Counted from the first letter of the stretch, positions 45,301 to 52,775 are shown. The stretch: DNA of 64,000 nucleotides from Pseudomonas shahriarae (GCF_014268455.2 NZ_CP077085.1:2397001-2461000); one strand, 5' to 3'. Made by a program: numbers and translations. The notes: a model not told the origin generated them from the letters alone.

Positions 45301-47215
45301 AGATCATGTAGGCCAGGTTATCGGCGCTGACTGTTAGCTGCGGGTTGGCGCTGTCATAGCCTTCCAGCCAGTCGCTGTCCTGGTCCAGGCACAGGGACGG
45401 CAGGCTGTCCGAGGCGGGCAATGCCAGGCTGCTTTGGGTCAGCAGCAGGCCGATGCCGCTGTCGTTGATCATGTAGGCCAGGCGGTCAGCGGGGTAGGCC
45501 GGGTCCAGCGGTACATAGGCACCGCCTGCCTTGAGCACGGCCAGCAGGGCGATGACCATTTCCAGGCTGCGCTCAAGGCCCAGGCCCACGCAGACGTTGG
45601 GGCCAACGCCCAGCTCCAGCAGCTTGTGAGCCAGTTGGTTGGCGCGACGGTTGAGCTGATCCAGGGTCAATTGCTGCTCGCCGAGCACCACAGCGACGGC
45701 ATGTGGCAGGCGTTCGGCTTGCTCCGCGACCAACACATGCACAGGGGCTGCGTTCGGGTAGTGGACGGCCGTGGTATTCCACTGCCCCAACTGCCGCTCA
45801 CGCTCCTCATCACTGAGCATCGCAAGCTCGCCGATCAGTGCCTGCGGTTGCTCAACCATGGCTTGCAACAGGTTCTGCCAGTGCCCGGCCAGAGTGGCGA
45901 TGGTCGCCGGGGTGAAGCACCCGGCGTCATAGTCGAAATGCGCGGTGATCTGCTGCTGGCTGTACTCCACGTCCAGCGACAGGTCGAACTTGGCCTGCAA
46001 CGGGTGGCTGTCCATAAACGTCAGTTGCAACGGGCCCAGGTGCAGGGGCGCGTCCTGCGCGGCGCCGGCGCGCCAGTTGAACAGGGTCTGGAACAGCGGG
46101 TTGGCCTGGGGGCTGCGTTGCAGGTGGAGGTCTTCGAGGATCAGCTCGATGGGGTAGTCGGCATGTTCCAGGGCGGCCAGGGATTGCTGGCGCAGGGCCT
46201 GGAGGAACGCGCTGCACGATTGCTCGGGTGCCAGTCGCGCGCGATACACCTGGCTGCTGACGAAAAAACCCACCAGGTCCTGGATCTGTGCCTGGTTGCG
46301 TGTGGCGTTGGGCACGCCGACGGTGAAGTCGGTCTGGCCGCTGTAGCGTCCCAGCAGCAATTGCCAGGTGCCGAGCAGCACTACGAACGGGGTCAGGCCT
46401 TGTTGCTGGCAAAAGCTCTGGAGCTGCTCGTTCAAGTGTGCAGGCAGGGTGTGGGCATGATGGCCGGCACCTGCGTGGTTTTCCAGGCGCTCGCGAGGCA
46501 ATGTCAGGGCCGGGATATCATTGCCAAGGATGGACTTCCAATACTGGGCGGCTGCGGCGTGTTGCGGCGTCAGCGGGTAGTCTTGGCGTTGCCACTGGGC
46601 GTAGTCGGCGTACTGGATGGACGGGCGCGGCAGGGCCCGGCCTGGTTGGCCAAGGGCGCTTGCCAGGTCGTGCATCAGGATCGGGTTGGACCAGGCGTCC
46701 GAGACGATGTGATGCATATTGAGCAGCAGCACATAATCCTGCGTGGCGCGCTTGAGCAGGGTGCTACGAATCAGCGGCGCCTGGCTCAGGTCGAAGGGCT
46801 GGGTGGCGTGCTGGCGGATGCGATCTTGCACTTGCTGTTCGCGCTGGACGCTGTCCAGGGCGCTCAGGTCCTCTTCGAGCAGGTTCAACTGTGCGCCCTG
46901 GTCGATGACTTGTAGGGGTGTGCCGTCGGTGTTGCGAAAGGCGGTACGCAGGATATCGTGGCGATTGATCACCTGGTTCAGGGCCGCTTCCAGGGCGCAC
47001 GCGTCCACCGGTCCCTTGATGGCAATCGCCCGTGGCAGGTTATAGGCATGGCTTTGCGGATCGAACTGTTGCAGGAACCATAGACGCTGCTGGGCGAACG
47101 ACAGCGGCACCGGATCACGCCCGGCGAGGCTCTGGATGGACTGCCCGGCGCCGGCTTCATCGGCCAGCAACAAGGCCAGCAGGTCGTCATCGGGAAGTTG
47201 GTTCAATTGGTTCAT
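39338..47215 (-). CDS. Pyoverdine NRPS C-A(Gln?)-T-E-C-A(Dab)-T
   Basis: 2625 aa; ATG 47215 lies about 50 nt below an iron-starvation box. Order on the minus strand: C1 (L-accepting, HHIVSDAW), A1 (about 45760-44290, pocket D-A-W-Q-L-G-L-I), T1 (GGDSI, about 44120), E with intact HHLVVDGVSW, TIGWFTS and FNYLGQFD, C2 (D-accepting, HHILLDAW), A2 (about 41200-39700, pocket D-I-W-E-L-T-A-D-D), T2 (GGNSL). A1 is one residue from the Gln code D-A-W-Q-F-G-L-I, so glutamine is my tentative call. A2 matches the 2,4-diaminobutyrate code of PvdL. It should therefore add D-Gln and Dab. It is not PvdL: there is no acyl-CoA ligase domain and no Tyr module. The acidic tail LNDLFDLLDVLET probably docks the Gly subunit. 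It carries an N-terminal extension rich in Leu and Asp that may accept the plus-strand Asp subunit. Confidence 0.92.
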   Translation of the reverse strand: MNQLNQLPDDDLLALLLADEAGAGQSIQSLAGRDPVPLSFAQQRLWFLQQFDPQSHAYNLPRAIAIKGPVDACALEAALNQVINRHDILRTAFRNTDGTPLQVIDQGAQLNLLEEDLSALDSVQREQQVQDRIRQHATQPFDLSQAPLIRSTLLKRATQDYVLLLNMHHIVSDAWSNPILMHDLASALGQPGRALPRPSIQYADYAQWQRQDYPLTPQHAAAAQYWKSILGNDIPALTLPRERLENHAGAGHHAHTLPAHLNEQLQSFCQQQGLTPFVVLLGTWQLLLGRYSGQTDFTVGVPNATRNQAQIQDLVGFFVSSQVYRARLAPEQSCSAFLQALRQQSLAALEHADYPIELILEDLHLQRSPQANPLFQTLFNWRAGAAQDAPLHLGPLQLTFMDSHPLQAKFDLSLDVEYSQQQITAHFDYDAGCFTPATIATLAGHWQNLLQAMVEQPQALIGELAMLSDEERERQLGQWNTTAVHYPNAAPVHVLVAEQAERLPHAVAVVLGEQQLTLDQLNRRANQLAHKLLELGVGPNVCVGLGLERSLEMVIALLAVLKAGGAYVPLDPAYPADRLAYMINDSGIGLLLTQSSLALPASDSLPSLCLDQDSDWLEGYDSANPQLTVSADNLAYMIYTSGSTGQPKGVQVRHGALTNHMLWMQGELGLNAADRVLQKTAFSFDASVWEFWLPLLHGAQLVLASRELSDDLSVLWSEVAAQRISVLQMAPSLLQALLVDEQGAQMQSLRLLLLGGEALGTPLVAQLRERWNGRLCNLYGPTEATIDTTFFDVASLPEGAIAPIGRPLANVRTYLLDHDLQLCPVGTSAELLIGGDSLAQGYHQRPGLTAERFIPDPFAGNGARLYRSGDLTRYRADGVIDYIGRIDHQVKIRGLRIELGEIEAQLLQHKAVREAVVIAHPTPGGAQLVGYVVPTEPATDINRQDALREVLKAWLGEQLPDYMVPGHLLILAQLPLTPNGKLDRKALPAPDASQALHAYVAPQNDLQQRIAAIWQDVLKLAKIGLNDNFFELGGDSIISIQVVSRARQAGIHFTPKDLFQHQTIQGLASVAKTHGQGLAIDQGPVTGTAPLLPIQHLFFDTEIPERHHWNQSVLLKPATALDPHLLEQALNALIQHHDALRLSFTQADSGWNAEYRPATTSVLWQTRIDDATQLQSLGDEAQRSLNLQDGPLLRAVLVSLGDGSQRLLLAIHHLVVDGVSWRILFDDLQTVYRQVQAGQAIELPEKTSAYKTWGERLRGYGQSAELQQELMYWEQQLDAASHDLPQSNPDGSQQHSRSTTVDILLSKTLTQQLLQVAPAAYRTQINDLLLTALTRAVSQWTTRDNVLIQLESHGREPLFDDIDLTRTIGWFTSLYPVKLSAHPDLGEAIKQVKEQLRAIPDKGIGFGVLRYLGDAQTRERLSALPVPRITFNYLGQFDGSFDSAEGALFVPTGEERGAEKSSETPLGNWLTINSQVYGSQLSMSWTFSDDVFPVEVIQNLANNCLHALEQLIGYCCDTDHQGATPSDFPLAGLSQAQLDTLSIPVQQIEDIYPLSPMQEGLLVHTLLEKNSGIYFMQECYTIKETLDYPRFEAAWQQVVKRYEAIRASFLWNTGGTLLQVIHKNSNVQVERLDLSHVPMDRVQAQIEHLLKVEREAGFDLALQPPIRFKLILLADHSHRFVMSNHHILLDAWCRSLLMSDFFEIYHAMLAGKPCELATPYRFRDFIQWLQQQDRTAATTFWQDQLEGLEHTTSLPVDHPQVPAHSVSVIGDNYTWLSQQDSTALQEAATRHHLTLNTFVQAAWALTLHNHSRSRDVVFGVTVSGRPAHIPEMQNTVGLFINSVPLRVAIPTPDSQLSTLAWLQTILHKNVSLREYDYLPLVNIQECSQILKGQPLFNSLFVYENAPMEDSVGQDAQDMGVISDSSRTHTNYPVTVVVYPSDKVGLHLSYDTRFFEQSTMDSLLEEFKQWLIALRHHLHQPLAQITLVAPERLSEWALEHNQSQVPHDLQRSFVEQFEQHVDASPQRVAAVCQDRAWTYEQLDHEANILGHRLIERGVGLDQPVALLADRDLELLAMIVGTFKAGAGYLPLDPSHPGERIKSVLRLSKTPLLVCTAKYREQAQMLLGELAISAPEHSVGLLVWEDLPPDLANRQRPGRYSGPNNLAYVIFTSGSTGQPKGVMVEQAGMLNNQLSKVPYLQLTEQDIIAQTASQSFDISVWQFLTALLCGAKVCIFADDISKNPQALLKHVEEQRITVLEIVPALIQALLIEQHSDLPDLRWLLPTGEALPAETAADWLARYPAIKLVNAYGPAECSDDVAFYNIDPASTQRTYIPIGYPTDNNRLYVLDDDLSPIPTGATGEICIAGVGVGRGYCGDPARTAASFVPNPFALIPGERLYKSGDLARRRKEDGALEYLGRVDQQVKIHGFRIELGEIEAQIALFPRVREAAVLVGENPLGKQLIAYLTLEESDTHSGIDALRAFLKARLPAYMIPAQVHVLEQMPRNPNGKLDRKALACVDMQSEAQEHREPQSGLQSDIADIWRAVLKTQRIGLDDNFFALGGNSLLATQVTSRVHLHLGIEVPLATIFESASLQDYASRIEPAGEQAPDDSLNDLFDLLDVLETQ

Positions 47216-47262
47216 GATCGATCTCGTCGCCGTCGGCAGAGGAAATAAGCTGTGTCAGGAAG

Positions 47263-47286
47263 ACGAAGTTCGATCAATGAGATTTA
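47263..47286 (-). promoter_or_regulatory. Iron-starvation (PvdS-type) box for the minus-strand NRPS operon
   Basis: On the minus strand TAAAT, 16-nt spacer, CGT. Sits about 48 nt upstream of the synthetase start at 47215. Confidence 0.8.
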
Positions 47287-47310
47287 GGTGCAATAGCAGG
47301 CGGGGAGCGT

Positions 47311-47338
47311 TGTAGTAGCCGGCAAGCCGGCTGCTACA
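47311..47338. repeat. REP-type palindrome
   Basis: TGTAGTAGCCGGCAAGCCGG continues as its own near-complement (CTGCTACA); a REP element with the GCCGGCAAGCCGGC core. Lies between pvdE and the NRPS promoter and may also end pvdE transcription. Confidence 0.75.
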
Positions 47339-47345
47339 GGGGAGG

Positions 47346-48995
47346 TCAGGCGCAGGCTTTTTCAGTGATGACTCGGCCGGCCTGCATGCGTACCAGTTGG
47401 TCGGCTACGTCGAAGTAACGGTCGTCGTGGGAGATGACGATGATGGTCTTGCCCAGGCGCTTGAGGTCCGGCAGCAGCTCGGTGTAGAAAATCCGCCGGA
47501 AGGTCGGGTCCTGGTCCGCCGCCCACTCGTCGAACACCAGCACCGGGCGCTCGTCGAGCCAGGCGTTGACCAGGGCCAGACGCTTGCGTTGCCCGGTGGA
47601 CAGGTCGGTGGTGGTGAACGCGCCGTCGCGCACGCTGACCTTGTGGGCGATTTCCAGGCGCTCCAGGTATTGAGTGGCGTCGTCGGGCAAGGCCTTGTCG
47701 TTCTGCACCAGGTCGTCGAACAGGAAGTAGTCGGCAAAAATCGTGGTGAACATCTGTCGGTAGTCGTCCAGCCCCAGGGCGTCCACGGGCAGGCCGTTGA
47801 GACGGATTTCACCTTGCTGCGGGGTGTACAGGCCCAGTAGCAGCTTGATCAGGGTGGTCTTGCCGCAACCGTTTTCACCGACGATAAACAGAATTTCCCC
47901 AGGCTCGATGCTCAGGTTGACCGGCCCGAGCTTGAACGGCTCGCTGCCTTCGACCGTTGGGAAGGCGTACTGCACGTTGCGCAGTTCCAAGTGCTTCATC
48001 ACGGGCACGGTTTTGTCGGCGTCATCGAGCAGCAGGTGCGGTTCCGGCGAGGAGAAACGCTCCGACAGGTCGGCAATGCGGCGGAAGGCAATTTGCGCGC
48101 GGCTGATGATCGGCAGGTTGCCGATCAGGTTTTCCAGCGGACCTTTCATGTACAGCAGCACCAGGACAAAGCCGCTCATCACCGCCGGGTCCGAACTGGG
48201 CCAGAATTGTTGCAGGGTCAGGGCCAGACCGATAACCACGAAAAACAGCATCGAGCCCAGGCTCTTGGCAATCACGAAGATATTGATCGAGCGGATGTGG
48301 GTGTCGCAGATTTTGTCGGCGGTGCCCTGGATATTACGGGTGTGCATGGCATGCCGACGTGGGCGGTGGATGCGCAGTTCCTTGGCACCCTCGGCAATCG
48401 CCGAATAGTGTTTTTGCAGGTTGTCTTCGGCGTCGCGTGCCGCGTAGAACCCTTTGATGCCTTTGCTTTGAGCCACGTACTGCACCGCCGAACCAATGCC
48501 GATGGCCAGCAGGGTCATCAGGAAGATCGGCCAGGACAGCACCGCCAGGTAGCCCAGGCAGCCCAGGATCACCGTGGTGGAAATCGCCAGCGGGGCGAAG
48601 GCGAAGGCGAAGTCGCTGATGGTGTCCACGTCGTGGGTCAACACCGGGATCAGGCGGTGAGTGCGGTAGCGCTCGATCTGTTCGATGGGGGCGGCGAGCA
48701 CTTTGGCGCCGAGGTCCTTGCGCAGTTTGGCAATCACCTTCTGACCGACGAAATTGGTGCCGATGTCGGCGCCGATACTGCTGAGCAGGGCCAGTAGGCA
48801 CAGCCCGGCGAAGGCCAGCACCACGCCGGTGCCCATGCCGTCGGCGCTGTGCAGGCCGCGGTTGACCGTGGCCAGCAACGCCGTGACGCTAAGGCCGCCG
48901 ATGATGCCCAGCGTGATGGAAGAAATAACAATCCGCCGATAGGGCTTGAGCAGGCTCAAGAGTTCTCGAATGGCGCTGCGCGGTGCTGCGGTCAT
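47346..48995 (-). CDS. pvdE: PvdE, ABC exporter of the pyoverdine precursor
   Basis: 549 aa fused membrane/ATPase exporter of cyclic-peptide ABC family type. The N-terminal half has about six membrane helices (for example IVISSITLGIIGGLSVTALLA and ISTTVILGCLGYLAVLSWPIF). The ATPase half has Walker A GENGCGKTT, signature LSTGQRKRLAL and Walker B VLVFDEWAAD. PvdE moves the acylated ferribactin precursor from cytoplasm to periplasm for maturation by PvdP, PvdO, PvdN and PvdM. ATG 48995 has a GAGG-like site upstream. It is transcribed from an iron-starvation box at 49087-49110, separate from pvdO. Complete length for the family; nothing unusual. Confidence 0.96.
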   Translation of the reverse strand: MTAAPRSAIRELLSLLKPYRRIVISSITLGIIGGLSVTALLATVNRGLHSADGMGTGVVLAFAGLCLLALLSSIGADIGTNFVGQKVIAKLRKDLGAKVLAAPIEQIERYRTHRLIPVLTHDVDTISDFAFAFAPLAISTTVILGCLGYLAVLSWPIFLMTLLAIGIGSAVQYVAQSKGIKGFYAARDAEDNLQKHYSAIAEGAKELRIHRPRRHAMHTRNIQGTADKICDTHIRSINIFVIAKSLGSMLFFVVIGLALTLQQFWPSSDPAVMSGFVLVLLYMKGPLENLIGNLPIISRAQIAFRRIADLSERFSSPEPHLLLDDADKTVPVMKHLELRNVQYAFPTVEGSEPFKLGPVNLSIEPGEILFIVGENGCGKTTLIKLLLGLYTPQQGEIRLNGLPVDALGLDDYRQMFTTIFADYFLFDDLVQNDKALPDDATQYLERLEIAHKVSVRDGAFTTTDLSTGQRKRLALVNAWLDERPVLVFDEWAADQDPTFRRIFYTELLPDLKRLGKTIIVISHDDRYFDVADQLVRMQAGRVITEKACA

Positions 48996-49086
48996 GAAAC
49001 TACCTCGATCGCGACGTGGCTACGTGCTGTGGGCAAGTGAAGGCCTGCGCGCGGAGGTTTACCGTTGGCAGGCCGATAGTAGGAGG

Positions 49087-49110
49087 ACGAGTCGGGCGAG
49101 GCGCGATTTA
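49087..49110 (-). promoter_or_regulatory. Iron-starvation (PvdS-type) box for pvdE
   Basis: Minus-strand TAAAT, 16-nt spacer, CGT, in the gap between the pvdO stop and pvdE start. Confidence 0.8.
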
Positions 49111-49133
49111 GCCGCGTCCGGAGGTGCGCAGGC

Positions 49134-50012
49134 TCAGAGATCCCGTGCCACGCGAAAGCCCAGCCAGTCGCCGCGCACGTTGGAGTTGAGGCTGTTGCGG
49201 TTGCCGGAGCGGGAAAACACCGGCGCTTCGCCCCAGTCGTTGCCGCGAATCTGCCGCACTTCGCACTGCCCGGTCAGCCAGGCGCTGCCATCGCTGGGCG
49301 CACCGACATAGCTGTCATTTTCACAGTCTTCGACCCATTCGTAGACGTTGCCATGCATGTCATACACGCCGAACGCATTGGGCGCATAACTGCCGGCCGG
49401 TGCGGTATAGCTGTAGCCATCCGCCGGCCCGTAGGTATTGGCGTGCTGGGCGATGCTGTATTCCTTGCCTTCATCGAATGGAAATGGGAACGGGCCGGAG
49501 GTGCCGCCACGGGCGGCGTATTCACGCAGGGACTCGCTGACCATGCGGTACTGCTTGCCGGTTTTCTTCGACAGCCAGGCGACATAGGCATTGGCTTCTG
49601 CAAAGTCCATGCACACTGCCGGATGTTTGGGGCTTGTCTTGTAGGTGGGTTTGCCGGCCGTGCATTTGCGCCCTGGACGGTCGTCGCCGTCGGGCATCTT
49701 GTAGCCGGTTTCTTGTACGTAACGGTCCCATTCGCCGGCCAGCACCTGGAAGCGGCTGATGGCCACGGGTTTGGCGAAGGTCACGTCATGCATCGGCCCT
49801 TCATCGGGCTGGCGACCGACTTCATCATCCGGGGTGCCCATTTTGAACGTGCCGGTAGGCAGCACCACCATTTCCGGGCAGTTTTTGCAGTCCTTGAACA
49901 CGGTGCCGGGCTTGGGCGGCGTCGCGGCTTGGGCGGATGGCAACAGGCAGGCCATCAATGCCGTCAGGGCCAGGGATTTGAGGAGCGTCGGGGTGAGCGG
50001 TTCATCGTTCAT
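49134..50012 (-). CDS. pvdO: PvdO, FGE-like periplasmic chromophore maturation protein
   Basis: 292 aa from ATG 50012 (a TTG further upstream is rejected because it would precede the signal peptide). Signal peptide LLKSLALTALMACLLPSAQA. The body is a formylglycine-generating-enzyme/sulfatase-modifying fold: MVVLPTGTFKMGTPDDE near the start, FGVYDMHGNVYEWVEDC in the middle and RGDWLGFRVARDL at the end. In P. aeruginosa, PvdO is needed for the last oxidation of dihydropyoverdine to the fluorescent chromophore. It lies 30 nt after pvdN and is probably cotranscribed with pvdM-pvdN. Confidence 0.95.
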   Translation of the reverse strand: MNDEPLTPTLLKSLALTALMACLLPSAQAATPPKPGTVFKDCKNCPEMVVLPTGTFKMGTPDDEVGRQPDEGPMHDVTFAKPVAISRFQVLAGEWDRYVQETGYKMPDGDDRPGRKCTAGKPTYKTSPKHPAVCMDFAEANAYVAWLSKKTGKQYRMVSESLREYAARGGTSGPFPFPFDEGKEYSIAQHANTYGPADGYSYTAPAGSYAPNAFGVYDMHGNVYEWVEDCENDSYVGAPSDGSAWLTGQCEVRQIRGNDWGEAPVFSRSGNRNSLNSNVRGDWLGFRVARDL

Positions 50013-50042
50013 GAGTCGTCTCGTGGGCAAGAAAAAAGGGTG

Positions 50043-51314
50043 TCAGAGGGCTTTGTCGAGCAGGACCAGGAAGCGGTCGACTTCATCTTCGGTATTGAGC
50101 AAGCCGGGTGCGGTGCGCACCACCGGGCCGACGTCGCGGTTCACTGCGTCGCTGACCACACGGTTGCGCATCAGGTAGGCGGCCACCTTGTCACTGTCCT
50201 GGCCCTTGACCCGAAAGAAGCTGAAGCCGGCTGAGAGCTGCGGGTTGGACGGGGTGACCAGCTCGATGTTCGGTCGCGCTTGCAGGCGGTCCTTGAGGTA
50301 GGTGTTGAGGCTGTGGATACGCTGCTGAACCTGGGCCTTGCCCAGTTGCAGGTGCAGCTTGAAGGCCTCGTCCAGCGCCCAGCGGTGTTCATAGGCGTGA
50401 TAGCCACCGGGGGAGAACGAGGTGGCGAAATCACTGTCTTCGGAGAAGGTCGGCACGCAGGGGGTGAGGGTGGTCACCTGCTCTGACGCGGCGCATACCA
50501 GGCCGGTGCCGCGTGGGCCGAACATCCATTTATGGGTGCCGGCGATAAAGAAATCGCAGTGCATGTCGGGGAAGGCCAGGTCTTCGACGCCAAAGCCATG
50601 CACGCCATCGACCACGTAGAGAATGCGGTCTTTTTCTTCGCGCCCCTGGTTATGGCGTTTGACCAGTTGGCCGATTTCGCCGATCGGCAGCTTCACGCCG
50701 CTGCCCGATTGCACCCAGGTCATACCCAGCACCCGAGTGTTGGGGCGGATATTGCGCTCGATGGCCGCCAGCACTTCATCGATCGACACTTGATTGGCGT
50801 TGGCGAACAGCTTGATCTTGCGCACCTGAGTGCCGTCGCGCCGGGTGCGGAACCCCAGGATGCTGTCGGTGGAAAAATGCTCGTGCTCGGTGGTGAGGAT
50901 CTCCTGGTCGGGCCGCACATGGATACCGCCGTAGATCATCGCCAAGCCCTCGGTGGTGCTGCCGGTGAGGGCGATCTGGCCGGGTTTGGCTTGCAGGTAA
51001 CGACCTGCCCATTCGCGCACCTGGCGTTCGCGTTTCCAGGGTTCCTGCAGGTCCCAGTCCATGGTCAGGCCGGGGTTGCGGTCAATGGCGGCGCGGTGCC
51101 GTTCGATGGCCTCGCGCACGGGCCTTGGGTGTGAGGTGATCAGGAAGTTGGAGAAGTGGATGTAGCTTGGGTCCTGGTCGAACAGGTGGCGCAGGCCCGT
51201 CCATTTGTCTGCGGGTGCCTGGATGGGGGCTGCCTGGGCCTCAAGGCCGGCCCCCAACGGCAGGCTGGCGGCGAGGATGCCGGCCTGCTTGAGAAAGGTA
51301 CGGCGGTCGGTCAT
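50043..51314 (-). CDS. pvdN: PvdN, Tat-exported PLP-dependent enzyme modifying the pyoverdine acyl side chain
   Basis: 423 aa from ATG 51314, whose ATGA overlaps the pvdM stop. Starts with a twin-arginine signal (TDRRTFLKQAGILAASLPLG), so it is exported folded with cofactor. Class V aminotransferase-like fold; the PLP lysine is in FIAGTHKWMFGPRG, with the cofactor Asp/His region VVDGVHGFG before it. PvdN is known to convert the chromophore-linked glutamate side chain toward the succinamide form in P. fluorescens. The context (pvdM-pvdN-pvdO) fits periplasmic maturation. The length matches the family. Confidence 0.95.
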   Translation of the reverse strand: MTDRRTFLKQAGILAASLPLGAGLEAQAAPIQAPADKWTGLRHLFDQDPSYIHFSNFLITSHPRPVREAIERHRAAIDRNPGLTMDWDLQEPWKRERQVREWAGRYLQAKPGQIALTGSTTEGLAMIYGGIHVRPDQEILTTEHEHFSTDSILGFRTRRDGTQVRKIKLFANANQVSIDEVLAAIERNIRPNTRVLGMTWVQSGSGVKLPIGEIGQLVKRHNQGREEKDRILYVVDGVHGFGVEDLAFPDMHCDFFIAGTHKWMFGPRGTGLVCAASEQVTTLTPCVPTFSEDSDFATSFSPGGYHAYEHRWALDEAFKLHLQLGKAQVQQRIHSLNTYLKDRLQARPNIELVTPSNPQLSAGFSFFRVKGQDSDKVAAYLMRNRVVSDAVNRDVGPVVRTAPGLLNTEDEVDRFLVLLDKAL

Positions 51315-52678
51315 GGCGTCGGCTCGCTTGGCAAGACGCCAGGTTTGGCGGATTTTTGCGTCTGCTCCCACACCCGCAGGAAATTGCCGCCCCACAGCTT
51401 GGCGATATCGGCTTCGGAGTAACCGCGGGTGATCAGTTCGGCGGTCACGTTGCGTACTTCGCTGACATCGTTCCAGCCCTTGACGCCGCCGCCTTCGTTG
51501 AAGTCCGAGGCAATGCCGACGTGGTCGATGCCGATTTTGCGCACGGTGTAGTCGATGGCATCCCCCAGGTCCTTGAGGCTGGCCTTGGGTTCCTCTTCGA
51601 GAATGGCGTAGAGCTCGCTGGCGTATTCACCGAACTTCTGTTCTGGCCAGGCGGCGATGATCGGATCCCCCGGCATCAATGCCATCGCCAGGTTGGGCAG
51701 TGGCGGTAGGTCGAAACGCGCGCGCAGTGCGTTGAGCTTGTCCTGGATCGGCTGGCTCAACGGTCGCAGGTAACCGCCGAAGGCCACCACTTGCACCACG
51801 CCGCCGCTGTTTTTGATCAGTTGCAGTTCTTTGTCGCTGAGGTTGCGTGGGATATCCACCGATGCGCGGGGCGCAGAGTGGGAAGCGACCATGGGGGTGC
51901 GGCTAAGCTGGGCGACTTGCTCGAGGGCGGTGGTCGACATTTGCGATACGTCGATGATCACGCCCAGGTCGTTCAGGCGCTGTACGGCTTGCTTGCCGAT
52001 ATCCGAAAGGCCGCCGAGGGCGTCCGGTGAATCGTTGAAAAACGGCAGTGGGCGCGAAGAGTCCGACCAGCTGTTGTTGCCGATGTAGCTGAAGCCGAAC
52101 ATGCGCATGCCGCGTGCGGTCCACATGTCCAGCAGGTTCAGGTCATTGCCCAGCGGGTAGGCGTTGAGCATGCTGATAAAAATCGCAAACTTGCCTTCGC
52201 CATGCAGGCGGCGAAAATCGGCGGGGGTATAGGCAATGCCGACCTGGTTGGGAAAGTCGCGGACCATACCGGCGATGATCTTGTAGCGCACCTCTTGCTG
52301 ATGCCGGGCCTCGTCGACAAAGCCTGCAGTCGGTTTGTGGGGCGCGTTGGCGCCGTTCCACAGTTCGGGCCAGCCGAAAATCGTCAGCGCCGCCCCCGAC
52401 AGGCGCCCGCGACTGGCCTTGGCCAGGTCGAACTGGCCGCTGCCGTCCTTGTCCGCTTCATGGCCTGCGGTGCCGAAGTCCAGGGGCACGGTGATATGGC
52501 TGTCGAACGAGATCAACCGATCTTGCAGTTCATTGGCTTGCTTGATCACTTCCAGCGGGTAGCCGGCATTGCCGCGAAACCAGTGATCCCAGGCAAAGCC
52601 TGCGCCGGCAGCAATGGCCAGGGCCAAGGGCAGGCCGATGTATAGAGCCTTTTTCGAACGTGGTTTTGTCATTGCCAT
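51311..52678 (-). CDS. pvdM: PvdM, membrane-anchored dipeptidase-family chromophore maturation protein
   Basis: 455 aa from ATG 52678 (52672 is an equally good ATG). The frame continues to 52768, but that extension contains the iron-starvation box at 52735-52758, so it cannot be translated from that promoter. N-terminal anchor or signal: basic MTKPRSKK, then LYIGLPLALAIAAGAGFAW. The body is a membrane-dipeptidase (M19) fold. The family motif DxHxD appears as DSHIT, the bridging-Glu region as SMLNAYPLGN and the DLSHVS-like motif as DVSQMS; only the SHS motif (VASHSAPR) is normal. Most metal ligands thus look replaced, consistent with a non-peptidase role. PvdM is required for periplasmic oxidation of ferribactin by PvdP. 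First gene of pvdM-pvdN-pvdO. Confidence 0.93.
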   Translation of the reverse strand: MAMTKPRSKKALYIGLPLALAIAAGAGFAWDHWFRGNAGYPLEVIKQANELQDRLISFDSHITVPLDFGTAGHEADKDGSGQFDLAKASRGRLSGAALTIFGWPELWNGANAPHKPTAGFVDEARHQQEVRYKIIAGMVRDFPNQVGIAYTPADFRRLHGEGKFAIFISMLNAYPLGNDLNLLDMWTARGMRMFGFSYIGNNSWSDSSRPLPFFNDSPDALGGLSDIGKQAVQRLNDLGVIIDVSQMSTTALEQVAQLSRTPMVASHSAPRASVDIPRNLSDKELQLIKNSGGVVQVVAFGGYLRPLSQPIQDKLNALRARFDLPPLPNLAMALMPGDPIIAAWPEQKFGEYASELYAILEEEPKASLKDLGDAIDYTVRKIGIDHVGIASDFNEGGGVKGWNDVSEVRNVTAELITRGYSEADIAKLWGGNFLRVWEQTQKSAKPGVLPSEPTP

Positions 52679-52734
52679 CTCAGTCGGTTCGCCTTTGAGG
52701 TGCAGGCGCAAGGGGCCTTTGCTATCTGGGAAGA

Positions 52735-52758
52735 ACGAGTGATGGGCAGGGAAATTTA
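52735..52758 (-). promoter_or_regulatory. Iron-starvation (PvdS-type) box for pvdMNO
   Basis: Minus-strand TAAAT, 16-nt spacer, CGT, about 57 nt upstream of the pvdM ATG. It decides the pvdM start. Confidence 0.8.
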
Positions 52759-52775
52759 AGCGCGCCAACGATCAC

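Noticed and set aside
39338..47215. This synthetase as PvdL
   Set aside because: A Dab module is present, but the acyl-CoA ligase, Glu and Tyr modules of PvdL are absent.
52679..52768. Longer pvdM start
   Set aside because: The extension contains the pvdM promoter box and no signal peptide would be N-terminal.
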